From Amycolatopsis rifamycinica (GTDB lineage: Bacteria > Actinomycetota > Actinomycetes > Mycobacteriales > Pseudonocardiaceae), in the NCBI RefSeq assembly GCF_000695625.1, contig NZ_JMQI01000055.1, positions 1-64,000 on the forward strand: DNA of 64,000 nt, given 5' to 3'. The notes beneath the pieces are model-generated. The model made no database searches. It saw only the letters and a list, made by a program, of their open reading frames with translations, and was not told the origin of the DNA. The translations under genes were made by a program, and so were the position numbers. This document shows, in pieces, positions 48,126 through 56,947 of this stretch; position 1 is the stretch's first letter; every line of letters begins with the position of its first letter.

Positions 48126-49301
48126 ATGTCGACGACCACCGCAGATTTCCGCGCGACCGCCGCGAGTTCCCCGGCGGCGCGGCCCGCCGGAACCGGCGGG
48201 ATCACGCTGGTCTGTGGCACTCGGCCGGAACTGATCAAGCTCGCCCCGCTGATGCGGGTGTTCGGCGACGAGTGCGCCGTCGTCTACACCGGACAGCACT
48301 ACGACCGGTCGCTGTACTCGCGCATCCGCGCGGACCTGCCGCCGTCCGACCGGTTCCACGAACTCGGCGTGGGCGCCGGCCGCCGCGGCGGCCAGCTCGG
48401 CCGCACGGTCAGCGCGGTCGACGAAGTACTGGCCGACCGGCCCGGCCGGGTGGTGGTCGTCCAGGGCGACACGACGTCCGCGCTCGCCGGCGCACTGGCG
48501 GCCAACGCGCACGACCTCCCGCTGGTGCACGTCGAAGCCGGGCTGCGCAGCCACGACCGGGCGATGCCCGAAGAGCACAACCGCGTGCTGATCGACCACC
48601 TCGCCGATCTGTGCTGCGCGCCGACCGAGCTCAACCGCACCAACCTGCTGGCGGAAAACGTGCCCGCCGACCGCATCGCCGTCACCGGCAACACCGTCGT
48701 CGAGGCACTGCAGGCGGCGCTGCCGTCCACTGAGGACCGCCGGGCGGTGCTGGCGGCCCGCGGGCTGGAGCGCGACCGGTTCGTGCTGGCGACGATCCAC
48801 CGCCCCGAGAACGTCGACGACGCCGGCCGGCTGGCGGTGATCCTGCGCGAGCTGGGCCGCCTGCCGCTGCCGGTGGTGTTCCCGCTGCACCCCCGCACGG
48901 CCAAGACCATCGAGGCGGCCGGTCTGCGGCCCCTGCTGGACCCGCTCGTCGAGCTGGAACCCCAGGCGTACCCGGCGTTCCTGGCCCTGGCCGCGGAAGC
49001 CGCGGTGCTGGTCTCGGATTCCGGCGGCATCCAGGAGGAGGCGAGCGTCCTCAAGCGCCCGGTGATCGTGGTGCGCCGCAGCACCGAGCGGCCCGAGATC
49101 GCGGGCACGTTCGGAACGCGGGTGCTGCCGGGGCCGTCGATCGGCGCGGAGGTCGCCCGGTGGCTCGACGACGTGGCCGGCCACCGGGAGCGCCTCCGGC
49201 AGATCCCGTCACCGTACGGCGACGGATCGGCGACCGCGCGGATCGTGGCCGCGCTGGGTGCGTTGCTCGACGAGCGGGCCGGTGTGGTGACCGGCGGCTG
49301 A
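48126..49301 (+). CDS. wecB: UDP-N-acetylglucosamine 2-epimerase
   Basis: 391 residues. Non-hydrolysing GT-B-fold epimerase making UDP-ManNAc: TLVCGTRPELIKLAPLMRVF, VYTGQHYDRSLYSRI, VVVQGDTTSALAGALAANAHDLPLVHVEAGLRSHDRAMPEEHNRVLIDHLADLCCAPTELNRTNLL, LATIHRPENVDD, FPLHPRT and VSDSGGIQEEASVLKRPVIVVRRSTERPE (catalytic His and Glu/Asp positions conserved). First plus-strand gene of the exopolysaccharide region. Supplies ManNAc or ManNAcA precursor. The N-terminal 25 residues are a non-conserved extension. Confidence 0.93.
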   Translation: MSTTTADFRATAASSPAARPAGTGGITLVCGTRPELIKLAPLMRVFGDECAVVYTGQHYDRSLYSRIRADLPPSDRFHELGVGAGRRGGQLGRTVSAVDEVLADRPGRVVVVQGDTTSALAGALAANAHDLPLVHVEAGLRSHDRAMPEEHNRVLIDHLADLCCAPTELNRTNLLAENVPADRIAVTGNTVVEALQAALPSTEDRRAVLAARGLERDRFVLATIHRPENVDDAGRLAVILRELGRLPLPVVFPLHPRTAKTIEAAGLRPLLDPLVELEPQAYPAFLALAAEAAVLVSDSGGIQEEASVLKRPVIVVRRSTERPEIAGTFGTRVLPGPSIGAEVARWLDDVAGHRERLRQIPSPYGDGSATARIVAALGALLDERAGVVTGG

Positions 49302-49359
49302 TTCGCGGGGCGGGGGGCGCTACTCGGCCACTCGGTCCGCCGGTGCGCGCCCTCCTCGA

Positions 49360-50679
49360 TCACCCGGCCGGCGCGGTCACCACCGGCTGACCCGCCGGCG
49401 CGTCGACCACCTCGTTCGCCAAGCGCACGCTCGAATTCCAGCTCGTCACGTCCGGGTAGACGTGGGCGGTGGTGGCCAGCAGGAGGCCGGTGCCGTCCAC
49501 CGTCACCGGGGGGCGCGCGGCCAGGTAGCCGAGCGGGTACACCGGTTCCACGAACGGCGCCTTGAACACCCGCACCTCCTCGATGCCGTCGGCACCCAGC
49601 TCCGGGTACAGCCCGCGCAGCTGGGTCGACCAGCGGGCCGCGATCGCGGTGTCGTCGTCGAGGAACAGCTGGGAGTCGCGGTCGGTGTAGTGCATGACGT
49701 ACACCAGGTGGCGGCCGTCGTGGGGGCCGGCCAGCGCGGACATCGCGACCACGCCGTCGAACTCCGTGCCCGAGTGCAGGACCGGCGTCCAGTAGTGCTC
49801 GGTGATCGGCTGCCGCAGGAAGAACACACCGGTGACCACGCCCTGGTAGGGCAGGTCGGTCGTGGGCAGGCGGGTGGCGAGCGCGTCGTCCGCGATGCGG
49901 CGCAGCAGGGGGAGCGGCACGGTGGAGATCACCTGGTCGGCGTCCAGGACCTCGCCGCCGGTCAGGGTGAGGACCGGGCGGCCGCCGGTCGAGCTCAGCC
50001 GTCGGACCGGGGTCGACGTGCGCACGACGCCGCCGGCCCGCTCGATCGACGCCCGCAGCGCGTCGATGATCGTCTTGTAGCCGCCGTCCGGGTAGCCGCG
50101 GGTGGCGACGTTGCGCTCGCGGCCCAGCCGCTGCCACAGGTACAGCGCGGGGACGTCGCCGAAGGCCGTCCCGAACTTCGAGCCGAACATCGGCGCGAAC
50201 AGCCGCTCCCACACGACGTCGCCGTAGAGCCCGCGCAGCCAGTCCTCGGTGCGCAACCGGTCGAGGTCGCGGCCCTGCCCCAAGCGGCGCAGCAGCAGGG
50301 AAACCACGCCGAAGCGCACGCGGTCGTGCAGCCGCAGCGGGGAGAACCGGAGCAGGTCGAGCGGGGAGTTGAACGGGTGGCGCCGTCCCTCGACGACCAT
50401 GCCCATCGTCGTTTCGCGCCACCGCACCGCGTCCCGCAGGCCCAGCTCGTCCAGCAGGGCCAGCAGGCTCGTGTCGGACGGCATGACGCAGTGGTAGAAG
50501 CGCTCGATCCACCGGTCGCCGTGTGCGAAGAACGTGCCGAGCCCGCCGAGCTGGTCGCTGCTCTCCAGGAGCGTCACGCGGGTGCCGCGGCGGGCGAGGC
50601 GGTGGGCGGCGGCGAGGCCGCAGATGCCGCCGCCGATCACGGCGACGTGCGGGGAGTCGGGGTGGGTCACCGGGGTCAC
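49360..50679 (-). CDS. FAD-dependent oxidoreductase, protoporphyrinogen-oxidase/UDP-galactopyranose-mutase-like
   Basis: 439 residues. N-terminal FAD motif HVAVIGGGICGLAAAHRLARRGTRVTLLESSDQLGGLGTFFAHGDRWIERFYHCVMP. YPDGGYKTIIDALRASIERAGGVVRTSTPVRRL lies near residue 235, and a C-terminal GLLLATTAHVYPDVTSWNSSVRLANEVV closes the FAD site. Typical of oxidoreductases embedded in actinobacterial polysaccharide or glycolipid clusters. Substrate unknown. GTG at 50679 overlaps the GT2 stop; GTG at 50670 is an alternative start. Confidence 0.85.
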   Translation of the reverse strand: MTPVTHPDSPHVAVIGGGICGLAAAHRLARRGTRVTLLESSDQLGGLGTFFAHGDRWIERFYHCVMPSDTSLLALLDELGLRDAVRWRETTMGMVVEGRRHPFNSPLDLLRFSPLRLHDRVRFGVVSLLLRRLGQGRDLDRLRTEDWLRGLYGDVVWERLFAPMFGSKFGTAFGDVPALYLWQRLGRERNVATRGYPDGGYKTIIDALRASIERAGGVVRTSTPVRRLSSTGGRPVLTLTGGEVLDADQVISTVPLPLLRRIADDALATRLPTTDLPYQGVVTGVFFLRQPITEHYWTPVLHSGTEFDGVVAMSALAGPHDGRHLVYVMHYTDRDSQLFLDDDTAIAARWSTQLRGLYPELGADGIEEVRVFKAPFVEPVYPLGYLAARPPVTVDGTGLLLATTAHVYPDVTSWNSSVRLANEVVDAPAGQPVVTAPAG

Positions 50680-51491
50680 AGCTTCCGGTAGGGCGCCGGG
50701 CTGAGCCGGTCGCGGGCGAGCAGTTTCAGGTATTGCACGACGGTCCGCCGCAGCTTCAGCTTGCTGGGTCCCTGTTTGCGGTCGTACCGCAGGGCCAGTG
50801 GGACCTCGGTGATCACCGGGTGGCAGTGGCGGAGCTTGAGCAGCAGCTCCACCATGCACGCGAAGCCCTGCTCTTCGATGAGCCGCTCGCCCCAGTGCGC
50901 GGAGGCCCGTGCCAGCAGCGACGCCCGGTAGGCGCGGTAGCCGCTGGTGAAGTCCCGGACGCCGTCGACGTCGAGGGCGCGGTGGAACAGCTGGGCCGCG
51001 CCGCGGGAGAGCAGCCGCCGCCCGAACGGGGCGGTCCGGTCGTCGCCGCCCGGGACGAACCGGGAGCAGATGGCGACGTCCGCGCCGGCGGCGATTTCCG
51101 ACTGCAGCGCGCGGATCAGCGCCGGGTCGTGCGTGTCGTCGGCGTCCATCACGACGACGACGTCGTCGGGGCCGGCTTCCTCCAGCGCCGCCCGCAGCCC
51201 GGACTGCACCGCGCGGCCGAGCCCGAGGTTCACCAGGTGCCGGACGACGCGGACGTCGAGCCCGCCGTAGCCCGACTCGGCCACGGCGACCGTGGCGTCG
51301 GCGGAACCGTCGTCGACGACCCAGACGGTGACCTGCTCGGTGCGGGCCACGTCGGCGAGCCGGTGCAGCAGCGGCGGCAGGGACGCTTCTTCGTTGAACG
51401 CGGGCAGCACGACGTGCGCCCGTCCGCCGGTCCGGCCGGCGGTGCGGTCCGGTTCGGACAGTGTGGCCAGGGTGGTCTCTTCGCGTGCCAC
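50676..51491 (-). CDS. Family 2 glycosyltransferase (polyprenyl-phosphate sugar type)
   Basis: 271 residues. GT-A fold: AHVVLPAFNEEASLPPLLHRLADVA, VWVVDDGSADATVAVAES, NLGLGRAVQSGLRAALEEA and VVVMDADDTHDPALIRALQSEI with the DxD-type metal motif. Followed by FTSGYRAYRASLL and LRYDRKQGPSKLKLRRTVVQYLKLL, as in dolichol-phosphate mannose synthase-like enzymes. No membrane segments. GTG start with AGGGGA upstream. Coupled (GTGA) to the FAD oxidoreductase gene downstream. Confidence 0.88.
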   Translation of the reverse strand: MAREETTLATLSEPDRTAGRTGGRAHVVLPAFNEEASLPPLLHRLADVARTEQVTVWVVDDGSADATVAVAESGYGGLDVRVVRHLVNLGLGRAVQSGLRAALEEAGPDDVVVVMDADDTHDPALIRALQSEIAAGADVAICSRFVPGGDDRTAPFGRRLLSRGAAQLFHRALDVDGVRDFTSGYRAYRASLLARASAHWGERLIEEQGFACMVELLLKLRHCHPVITEVPLALRYDRKQGPSKLKLRRTVVQYLKLLARDRLSPAPYRKL

Positions 51492-51806
51492 GGTTCCCCT
51501 CGTCTGGTTCTGCTCGTCGTTTGCCCGTCACCCGGACGGAATCGGGTTTCGTGGGGCCGTCGAGTCCTATTCGGCTATGTTGTGTGGTTTCTTTAGTGGC
51601 CCCGGAAGTCCCCCGGAAGGAGGCGCGTCATCAGAACTACTTGGTGTTTCCGGAATTCACCGGATCGGGTCCGTTTGACGCCCCGATCGAGTGGCTTTCC
51701 GAAGCTGGGCGGAAAAATTCACCCGATCGAGCCGGTGTTGCCTCGAATGGCTGAGTCGTGAAGAAAGCGAGAATGGAATCCTCATGTCAAGTAGAGGTCG
51801 AGACCG
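51492..51806. promoter_or_regulatory. Divergent promoter region with lower GC content
   Basis: 315 bp between the GT2 and sugar transferase genes, visibly less GC-rich than its surroundings around 51560-51790. CCGATCGAG occurs twice (near 51681 and 51734). GTTTGACGC near 51671 could be a -35. An 8-codon ORF, MSSRGRDR, runs 51784-51810 and its TGA overlaps the sugar transferase GTG, so it could be a translated leader. No regulator site recognised with confidence. Confidence 0.45.
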
Positions 51807-53237
51807 GTGACTGAACTCAGGGACACGATCGTCACCGAAGCGGTGCCGGCGCCGCGGCACGTGCGGCCGGGTGACCGGCCGCGAGCCGCCGTGCGCACCC
51901 GCCCGCTGCTCGCCCGGGTCAACGCCGTGGCCGTGCTGCTCGTCGCCGTCGACGCTGCCGCCTGGCTCACCGCGGTGCTGCGCACCGGGCCCGGCCCGGC
52001 GTGCGCGGCGGTGACCGCCGCGGCCCTCGCCGGGGCGCGCGTGGCCGGCCGCGTCCACCGCCGCCGCCTCTGGCTGTCGTGGCTGCACGACCTCCCGCGT
52101 TCGGTCACCGCGACCGCGCTGGCGTTCGCCCTCGTCACCGGTTTCGGCCTGGTGGCCGGCATGGACGGCGACGAAACGGCGCGGATGCAGGAAGTGGTGC
52201 TGTGCTTCGCCGTGCTCAGCGAAGCCGTCCGCCCGGCGGTCTTCGCGCTCGGCCGCTGGGGCCGCCGCCGGCTGCGGCGCTGCGACCGGGCCGTCGTGGT
52301 CGGGTCCGGCCGGATCGGTGGCGAGCTGGTCCGCACCATGCTGGAGCACCCGGAGTTCGGGCTGCTGCCGGTCGGCGTCGCGGCGCCCGGCCCGGAGGCG
52401 GTGCCCGCCGGCCTGCCGGTCGAGCGGATCGACGGCGACCTCGCCGGCGCCATCGCCCGGCTGCGCGCGGGCACGGTGATCCTCGCCCCGGCCGACGAGC
52501 GCGACGGCCCGATCGTCGACGCCGCCATCACCGCGCACCGCCTCGGCTGCGTCACCCTGGTGCTGCCGCACCTGTTCGAGCTCTGCCCGGACGGGCCGGG
52601 CGTCGACCGGCTCCGCAGCTACCCGCTGGTGTGGCTGGGCGGCGCACCGACCCGGCGGCCGAGCTGGTGGGTCAAGCGTGCCGTCGAGACGGCGCTGGCC
52701 GCGGCCGCGCTCGTCGTCCTCGCGCCGGTCATCGCGGTGTGCGCGCTCGCGGTCGCGGTGGAGAGCGGGTTCCCGGTCTTCTTCCGCCAGGTGCGGGTCG
52801 GGATGGACGGCGGCACGTTCGTGCTCTTCAAGCTGCGCAGCGTGCGGCAGGCCGCCGTCGACGACTCGCAGACGCGCTGGTCGGTGGTGGGGGACCACCG
52901 GGTCGGGCCGGTCGGCCGGTTCCTGCGCCGGTCCTCTTTGGACGAGCTGCCGCAGCTGTGGAACGTCGTGCGCGGCGACATGTCGCTGGTCGGCCCGCGC
53001 CCGGAGCGGCCGGTGTTCGTGCACGAGTTCTCCGCCGTCCACGACCTGTACTGGGCGCGGCACCGGGTGCCGACCGGGCTCACCGGGCTGGCGCAGGTGC
53101 ACGGCCTGCGCGGGGACACCTCGATCGCGGACCGCGCGCGCTACGACAACTACTACATCGCGAACTGGTCGCTGTGGCTCGACGTCAAGATCATCATCCT
53201 CACGGTGGGAGAGCTGCTGTGCCGAAGGCAACGCTGA
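51807..53237 (+). CDS. Exopolysaccharide polyprenyl-phosphate sugar-1-phosphate transferase
   Basis: 476 residues. WbaP/CpsE-type initiating enzyme. About four N-terminal membrane segments (LLARVNAVAVLLVAVDAAAWLTAV, CAAVTAAALAGARVAG, SVTATALAFALVTGFGLVAG, VVLCFAVLSEAVRPAVFALG). A CoA-binding-like Rossmann region follows (AVVVGSGRIGGELVRTMLEHPEFGLLPVGVAAPG, about 165-270). The catalytic domain begins at WWVKRAVETALAAAALVVLAPVIAVCALAVAVESGFPVFFRQVRVGMDGGTFVLFKLRS and contains LRRSSLDELPQLWNVVRGDMSLVGPRPE. Transfers the first sugar phosphate to undecaprenyl phosphate. GTG start. Confidence 0.93.
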   Translation: MTELRDTIVTEAVPAPRHVRPGDRPRAAVRTRPLLARVNAVAVLLVAVDAAAWLTAVLRTGPGPACAAVTAAALAGARVAGRVHRRRLWLSWLHDLPRSVTATALAFALVTGFGLVAGMDGDETARMQEVVLCFAVLSEAVRPAVFALGRWGRRRLRRCDRAVVVGSGRIGGELVRTMLEHPEFGLLPVGVAAPGPEAVPAGLPVERIDGDLAGAIARLRAGTVILAPADERDGPIVDAAITAHRLGCVTLVLPHLFELCPDGPGVDRLRSYPLVWLGGAPTRRPSWWVKRAVETALAAAALVVLAPVIAVCALAVAVESGFPVFFRQVRVGMDGGTFVLFKLRSVRQAAVDDSQTRWSVVGDHRVGPVGRFLRRSSLDELPQLWNVVRGDMSLVGPRPERPVFVHEFSAVHDLYWARHRVPTGLTGLAQVHGLRGDTSIADRARYDNYYIANWSLWLDVKIIILTVGELLCRRQR

Positions 53238-54625
53238 TGCGCAGGCACCCGGCCGGGTGCTGGGCGGCCGCGGCCGTGCTGCTGGCCGGCTGCCTGACCG
53301 GGTGCGTCGCCAGCGAGGCGCAGGAGATCGCGGCGCCGCCGCCGAAGCCCCTCGCGCCCTGCGCGTGGTGGTACGGGATCGGCCAGCCGCCCACCACGCA
53401 GGAGATCGAGCTCGCGGCCAAGCGGTACCAGGTCGTCGTGCTCAACGCCGACCAGGGTGCGGCCATGCGCCGCCTGCGCCAGCTCAACCCGCGGGTGAAA
53501 GTGCTGGTGTACAAGGACTTGTCGAGCACGCGCAACTACGCGGGCGCGGTCGACGGCGGTCAGGACGCGGTCTTCCTGCCGAGCGGGATCGGCTACGTCG
53601 CCGCGGAGCAGCACCACCCGGAGTGGTTCGCCCAGGACACCAAGGGCCGGCGGATCGAGTGGCAGGGCTACCCGAAGCACTGGCAGATGACGGTGTGGAA
53701 CCCGGACTACCAGCAGGCCTGGACCGACGCCGTCGTCACCGAGGTGAAGCGCGAGGGCTGGGACGGGGTGCTCGCGGACAACGACTTCAACTCACTGAGC
53801 CACTACTCGTCCGCGGTGCTGGCGGGCACGGCGAACGTCGCGGAGACCGACCGCAAGCTCCGCGACGGCCTCGACGCGTTCCTGGCCAAGGCCGGCGACG
53901 CCCTGACGAACGCGAACAAGGTCCTGGTGCCGAACGTGTCCGAGACGCACCTGGTGCCGGGCCGCTGGACCGCGCACTCCCGGTTCGGCGGCGCGATGGA
54001 GGAGAACTTCGGCTTCCGCGAGAACGGCGGCACCGGCGGCCTGCTGACCTTCCGCGGCAACGAGTTCCAGGAACTGCGCGCGCAGGCCGCGCTCGGCGAG
54101 TCCATGCTGCTGCTGATCACGAGGACGCACAACGCGCGCGAGGAGCGGTCCGGCTACGCGAGCGCGGCCCTGCTCGCCGGCCCCCGCACGTGCTGGACCC
54201 GCGCGACGACGGACGACTACCGCGACCCGGAGTGGTCGACGCTGCAGGACAGCGGCCTGGGCGAGGCGATCGACGCGGCCAGCCGGCTGCCCAACGGCGT
54301 CTGGAGCCGCACGTTCACCCACGGCTGGGTGGCGGTCAACACGACGGCGGCCGGCCAGACGGTGGTCCCCCCGGTGGGCCTGGTCAGGCCCGGCGCACCC
54401 GCGGCCCTCACCTCGACCCCCACCCTCACCTCGACCCCCACCCCGACTTCGGCTCCCACCTCGGCCGCCGGTCCGCCCCCTCCCACGTCTTCCTCGGCCC
54501 CGCCGCCGATCACACTGGAGGCCGCCGACGCGGTCGTCCTCGTCGACCCGCAGCAGCTGGTGAAACGCGGCACCTGGCTGGTCGTCCGCGACGAGTTCCG
54601 CATCGGCCGCCTCTGGGCCCGGTGA
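53237..54625 (+). CDS. Lipoprotein with putative glycoside hydrolase domain (GHL15-like)
   Basis: 462 residues. Lipobox in AVLLAGCLTGC (Cys19 or Cys23). TIM-barrel domain about 45-330: WYGIGQPPTTQEIELAAKRYQVVVLNADQGAAMRRLRQLNPRVKVLVYKDLSSTRNY, HPEWFAQDTKGRRIEW, MTVWNPDYQQAWTDAVVTEVKREGWDGVLADNDFNSLSHYSSAVL with acidic residues at barrel strand ends, and GGAMEENFGFREN. A Thr/Ser/Pro linker with repeated T-S-T-P-T follows, then a short C-terminal domain. ATG shares a base with the sugar transferase stop (TGATG). May trim or process the exopolysaccharide outside the membrane; substrate unknown. Confidence 0.78.
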   Translation: MRRHPAGCWAAAAVLLAGCLTGCVASEAQEIAAPPPKPLAPCAWWYGIGQPPTTQEIELAAKRYQVVVLNADQGAAMRRLRQLNPRVKVLVYKDLSSTRNYAGAVDGGQDAVFLPSGIGYVAAEQHHPEWFAQDTKGRRIEWQGYPKHWQMTVWNPDYQQAWTDAVVTEVKREGWDGVLADNDFNSLSHYSSAVLAGTANVAETDRKLRDGLDAFLAKAGDALTNANKVLVPNVSETHLVPGRWTAHSRFGGAMEENFGFRENGGTGGLLTFRGNEFQELRAQAALGESMLLLITRTHNAREERSGYASAALLAGPRTCWTRATTDDYRDPEWSTLQDSGLGEAIDAASRLPNGVWSRTFTHGWVAVNTTAAGQTVVPPVGLVRPGAPAALTSTPTLTSTPTPTSAPTSAAGPPPPTSSSAPPPITLEAADAVVLVDPQQLVKRGTWLVVRDEFRIGRLWAR

Positions 54626-54687
54626 CCGCCCGGCTGTCGTCCCCTCGATCACGCGAGTTCACCAAACTCCAGACCCGTGACTGCAGG

Positions 54688-54729
54688 CATCACGCGTGAT
54701 TGGCGGGGCATCACGCGTGATTGGCGGGG
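54688..54729. repeat. 21-bp tandem repeat with ATCACGCGTGAT palindrome
   Basis: Two exact 21-bp units (54688-54708 and 54709-54729), each holding the 12-bp palindrome ATCACGCGTGAT followed by TGGCGGGG; a third unit begins and diverges. The period and the CACGCGT core match the array in the imuA'-imuB gap. The stop of the minus-strand GT4 gene lies in the second unit. Confidence 0.88.
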
Positions 54730-55841
54730 CGACACGATCGGGTCAGCTGGTCGTAGAGGTCCAGGTGACGGCGGGCGCAGGCCTCCGGGCGGTAGCGGGT
54801 GTGGGCGCGTTCGGCGAGGAGACGGCCCAGGCGGCCCGGGTCCGGTTCGGCGAACAGGGCCCGTAGCCGCTCGGCCAGTGCCGGGACGTCGCCCGGTGGG
54901 GCCAGGAACCGGGGGCCGCCCGGGACGTCGAGCATGGCCGGGACGCCGCCGGTGGCCGTGGCCAGTACCGGCTTGCCCGCGGCCATCGCTTCGGCCACCA
55001 CCAGCGGCTGTTGCTCCATTGTGGACGGCAGGACCAGCGCGTCCGCGCCGGCGAGCAGGGCCGGGACGTCCGGCCGGAACCCGAGGAACGTCACGCGCCC
55101 GGCCAGTGGTGGCCGCCGCGCGGCCCGTTCCGCCGCCGCGCGCTCCGGGCCGTCGCCGATCACCGTCAGGTGGGCGTCCGGGGGCAGCACGCCCGGCCGG
55201 GACAGCGCGGCCAGCAGGTCGAGCACCCCCTTGCGCTCCACCAGCAGCCCGGCGAAGACGAGGTGCCGCACCGGCCCGCGCGGCGGGGCGGGCGAGGCCG
55301 CGGAGACGCAGTTGTCGACGTGCACCAGCCGCCCGGCGGGCACCCGCAGGCGACGGCGCAGGAAAGTGCCCATGGCGAGAGCCGGCACGACCGTCCGGTC
55401 CAGGACGCGGGCGACGACGGCGTCCGCGGCCAGCACCGTCCGCGTGTAAGCCGACGGCCCGGCCGCCCCTCGCTCGCCGCGGAACCACGGCTCCGCCACG
55501 TCGTCGGGCACGCCGTGGTAGGTCTGGAGCAAGGCCGGCCGGGGGCCGCGGGCGAACCGCAGGCCCGCGATCACCAGCCCCGCGCGCCGGTCCTGCGCGT
55601 GCACGACGTCGGGCCGCCACGCCCGCAGCGCCGCCCGGGCCCGGCCCGCCGCCGCGAGGTCTTCCTTGTCCGACACCGCCAGTTCCTCGTGGCGGCCGTC
55701 GAGCAGGGCGGCGCCCCGCGCGGGAACCGGCCCGAAGACGCGGACGTCGTGGCCGTCGGCCGCGAGCGTCGCGGCCAGCCGGACGGTGACGTCCACCGGG
55801 CCGCCGCGGTCCTGGGTCAGCAGATAGGCGACGCGGGTCAC
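54711..55841 (-). CDS. Family 4 glycosyltransferase
   Basis: 376 residues. GT-B fold: RVAYLLTQDRGGPVDVTVRLAATLAADGHDVRVFGP, RPDVVHAQDRRAGLVIAGLR, HLVFAGLLVERKGVLDLLAAL, HLTVIGDGPERAAAE, VTFLGFRPDVPALLAGADALVLPSTMEQQPLVVAEAMAAGKPVLATATGGVPAML, the last with the EX7E motif. Adds a sugar from a nucleotide donor, cytoplasmic face. The final residues (PANHA, stop) are encoded by the 21-bp repeat, so the original C-terminus has been replaced or extended. Start GTG overlaps the upstream stop (GTGA). Confidence 0.9.
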   Translation of the reverse strand: MTRVAYLLTQDRGGPVDVTVRLAATLAADGHDVRVFGPVPARGAALLDGRHEELAVSDKEDLAAAGRARAALRAWRPDVVHAQDRRAGLVIAGLRFARGPRPALLQTYHGVPDDVAEPWFRGERGAAGPSAYTRTVLAADAVVARVLDRTVVPALAMGTFLRRRLRVPAGRLVHVDNCVSAASPAPPRGPVRHLVFAGLLVERKGVLDLLAALSRPGVLPPDAHLTVIGDGPERAAAERAARRPPLAGRVTFLGFRPDVPALLAGADALVLPSTMEQQPLVVAEAMAAGKPVLATATGGVPAMLDVPGGPRFLAPPGDVPALAERLRALFAEPDPGRLGRLLAERAHTRYRPEACARRHLDLYDQLTRSCRPANHA

Positions 55842-56947
55842 GAGAGGCGCTCCGACGGGGTGAGTTTGTCGACGAGGGCGGCGATCTGGTCGGTCATCCG
55901 CCCCCGGTCGAAGGACAGTTCCGCGCGGCGGCGGCCGCGTTCGCCTTCGCGCCGGGCCAGCCCGGGGTCGGCGAGGCGGGCGGCGACGGCTTCGGCGAGC
56001 AGGCCGGTGTCGCCGGGCGGCAGCACCGCCCCCGCGTCCGCGACGCTCTGGCGCATCCCGCCGACGTCGAACCCGACGACCGGCCGCGCGCACGCCATCG
56101 CCTCCAGCGGCACCAGCGCCATGCCTTCGGCGCGGGAGGGGAGGACGACGACGTCCGCGGCGGTGTACCAGGCCGCCGGTTCGTCGGTGTGCCCCGGCCA
56201 GTGCACGGACGGGTGGCCCGCCACGGGGTGCCGCTCGCGCCACACCGGGCCCATCGGCCCGTCGCCGGCGAGGACGAGCCGCGCGCCGGGCAGCCGCCGC
56301 AGCACCTCCGGCCACGCCGACAGCAGCTGGTCCTGGCCCTTGAACCGGGCGAGCCGGCCGACGCAGACGGCGATCGGCGCGTGCTCGGGCAGCCCGAGCC
56401 GCCGCCGCGCGGCCGTCCGGTCGCCGGGGACGAACCGGGTCGTGTCGACGCCGTTGCAGACGACTTCCGCCTCGGCGGTCACCCCGGCGGCCCGGCCGGC
56501 GGCGAGCTCGTCGTCGCTCACGCACACGAGGAGATCGGTCCACCGCGACGCGAAGCGCTCCCACGCGGCCGACGCGCGGCGCAGGGGCCCGCTCGCCGAC
56601 TCGAAGGACCACATGTGGGGCTGGAACACCGTCGGGCGGCCGCCGCGCACGGCCAGCCGTCCGGCCAGGCCCGCCTTCGAGCTGTGGAGGTGGACGACAT
56701 CGGGGTCGAGGTCGGCCAGGAGCCGCCGCAGCCGCCGGGCTTCGGCGAGCGAGCCGGGGCCGGGAGCGCGGCGGGCGGTCCAGCCGCGCACGTCGACCCC
56801 GAGGTCCCGGGCGCGGTCGGCGAGCCACCCGGCGGGCGGGCAGACGACGGTGACGGACCAGCCACGCTCTCGCTGGGCGACGGCGAGTTCCAGCACGACC
56901 GCGGCGACGCCCGCGGTGACGGGCTGGGAGACGTGCACGAGCTTCAC
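55838..56947 (-). CDS. Family 4 glycosyltransferase
   Basis: 369 residues. GT-B fold: KLVHVSQPVTAGVAAVVLELAVAQRERGWSVTVVCPP, DPDVVHLHSSKAGLAGRLAVRG, EVVCNGVDTTRFVPGDR, AVCVGRLARFKGQDQLLSAWPEVLRRLPGARLVLAGDGPMG, VVLPSRAEGMALVPLEAMACARPVVGFDVGGMRQSV (EX7E donor site). GTG start, with GTGA overlaps to both neighbours. Part of the minus-strand polysaccharide operon. Confidence 0.92.
   Translation of the reverse strand: MKLVHVSQPVTAGVAAVVLELAVAQRERGWSVTVVCPPAGWLADRARDLGVDVRGWTARRAPGPGSLAEARRLRRLLADLDPDVVHLHSSKAGLAGRLAVRGGRPTVFQPHMWSFESASGPLRRASAAWERFASRWTDLLVCVSDDELAAGRAAGVTAEAEVVCNGVDTTRFVPGDRTAARRRLGLPEHAPIAVCVGRLARFKGQDQLLSAWPEVLRRLPGARLVLAGDGPMGPVWRERHPVAGHPSVHWPGHTDEPAAWYTAADVVVLPSRAEGMALVPLEAMACARPVVGFDVGGMRQSVADAGAVLPPGDTGLLAEAVAARLADPGLARREGERGRRRAELSFDRGRMTDQIAALVDKLTPSERLS

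Noticed and set aside
52001..54699. Long alternate frames across the sugar transferase and GHL15-like genes
   Set aside because: Arg/Pro/Gly-rich shadows of the recognised genes, which have clear motifs in their own frames.
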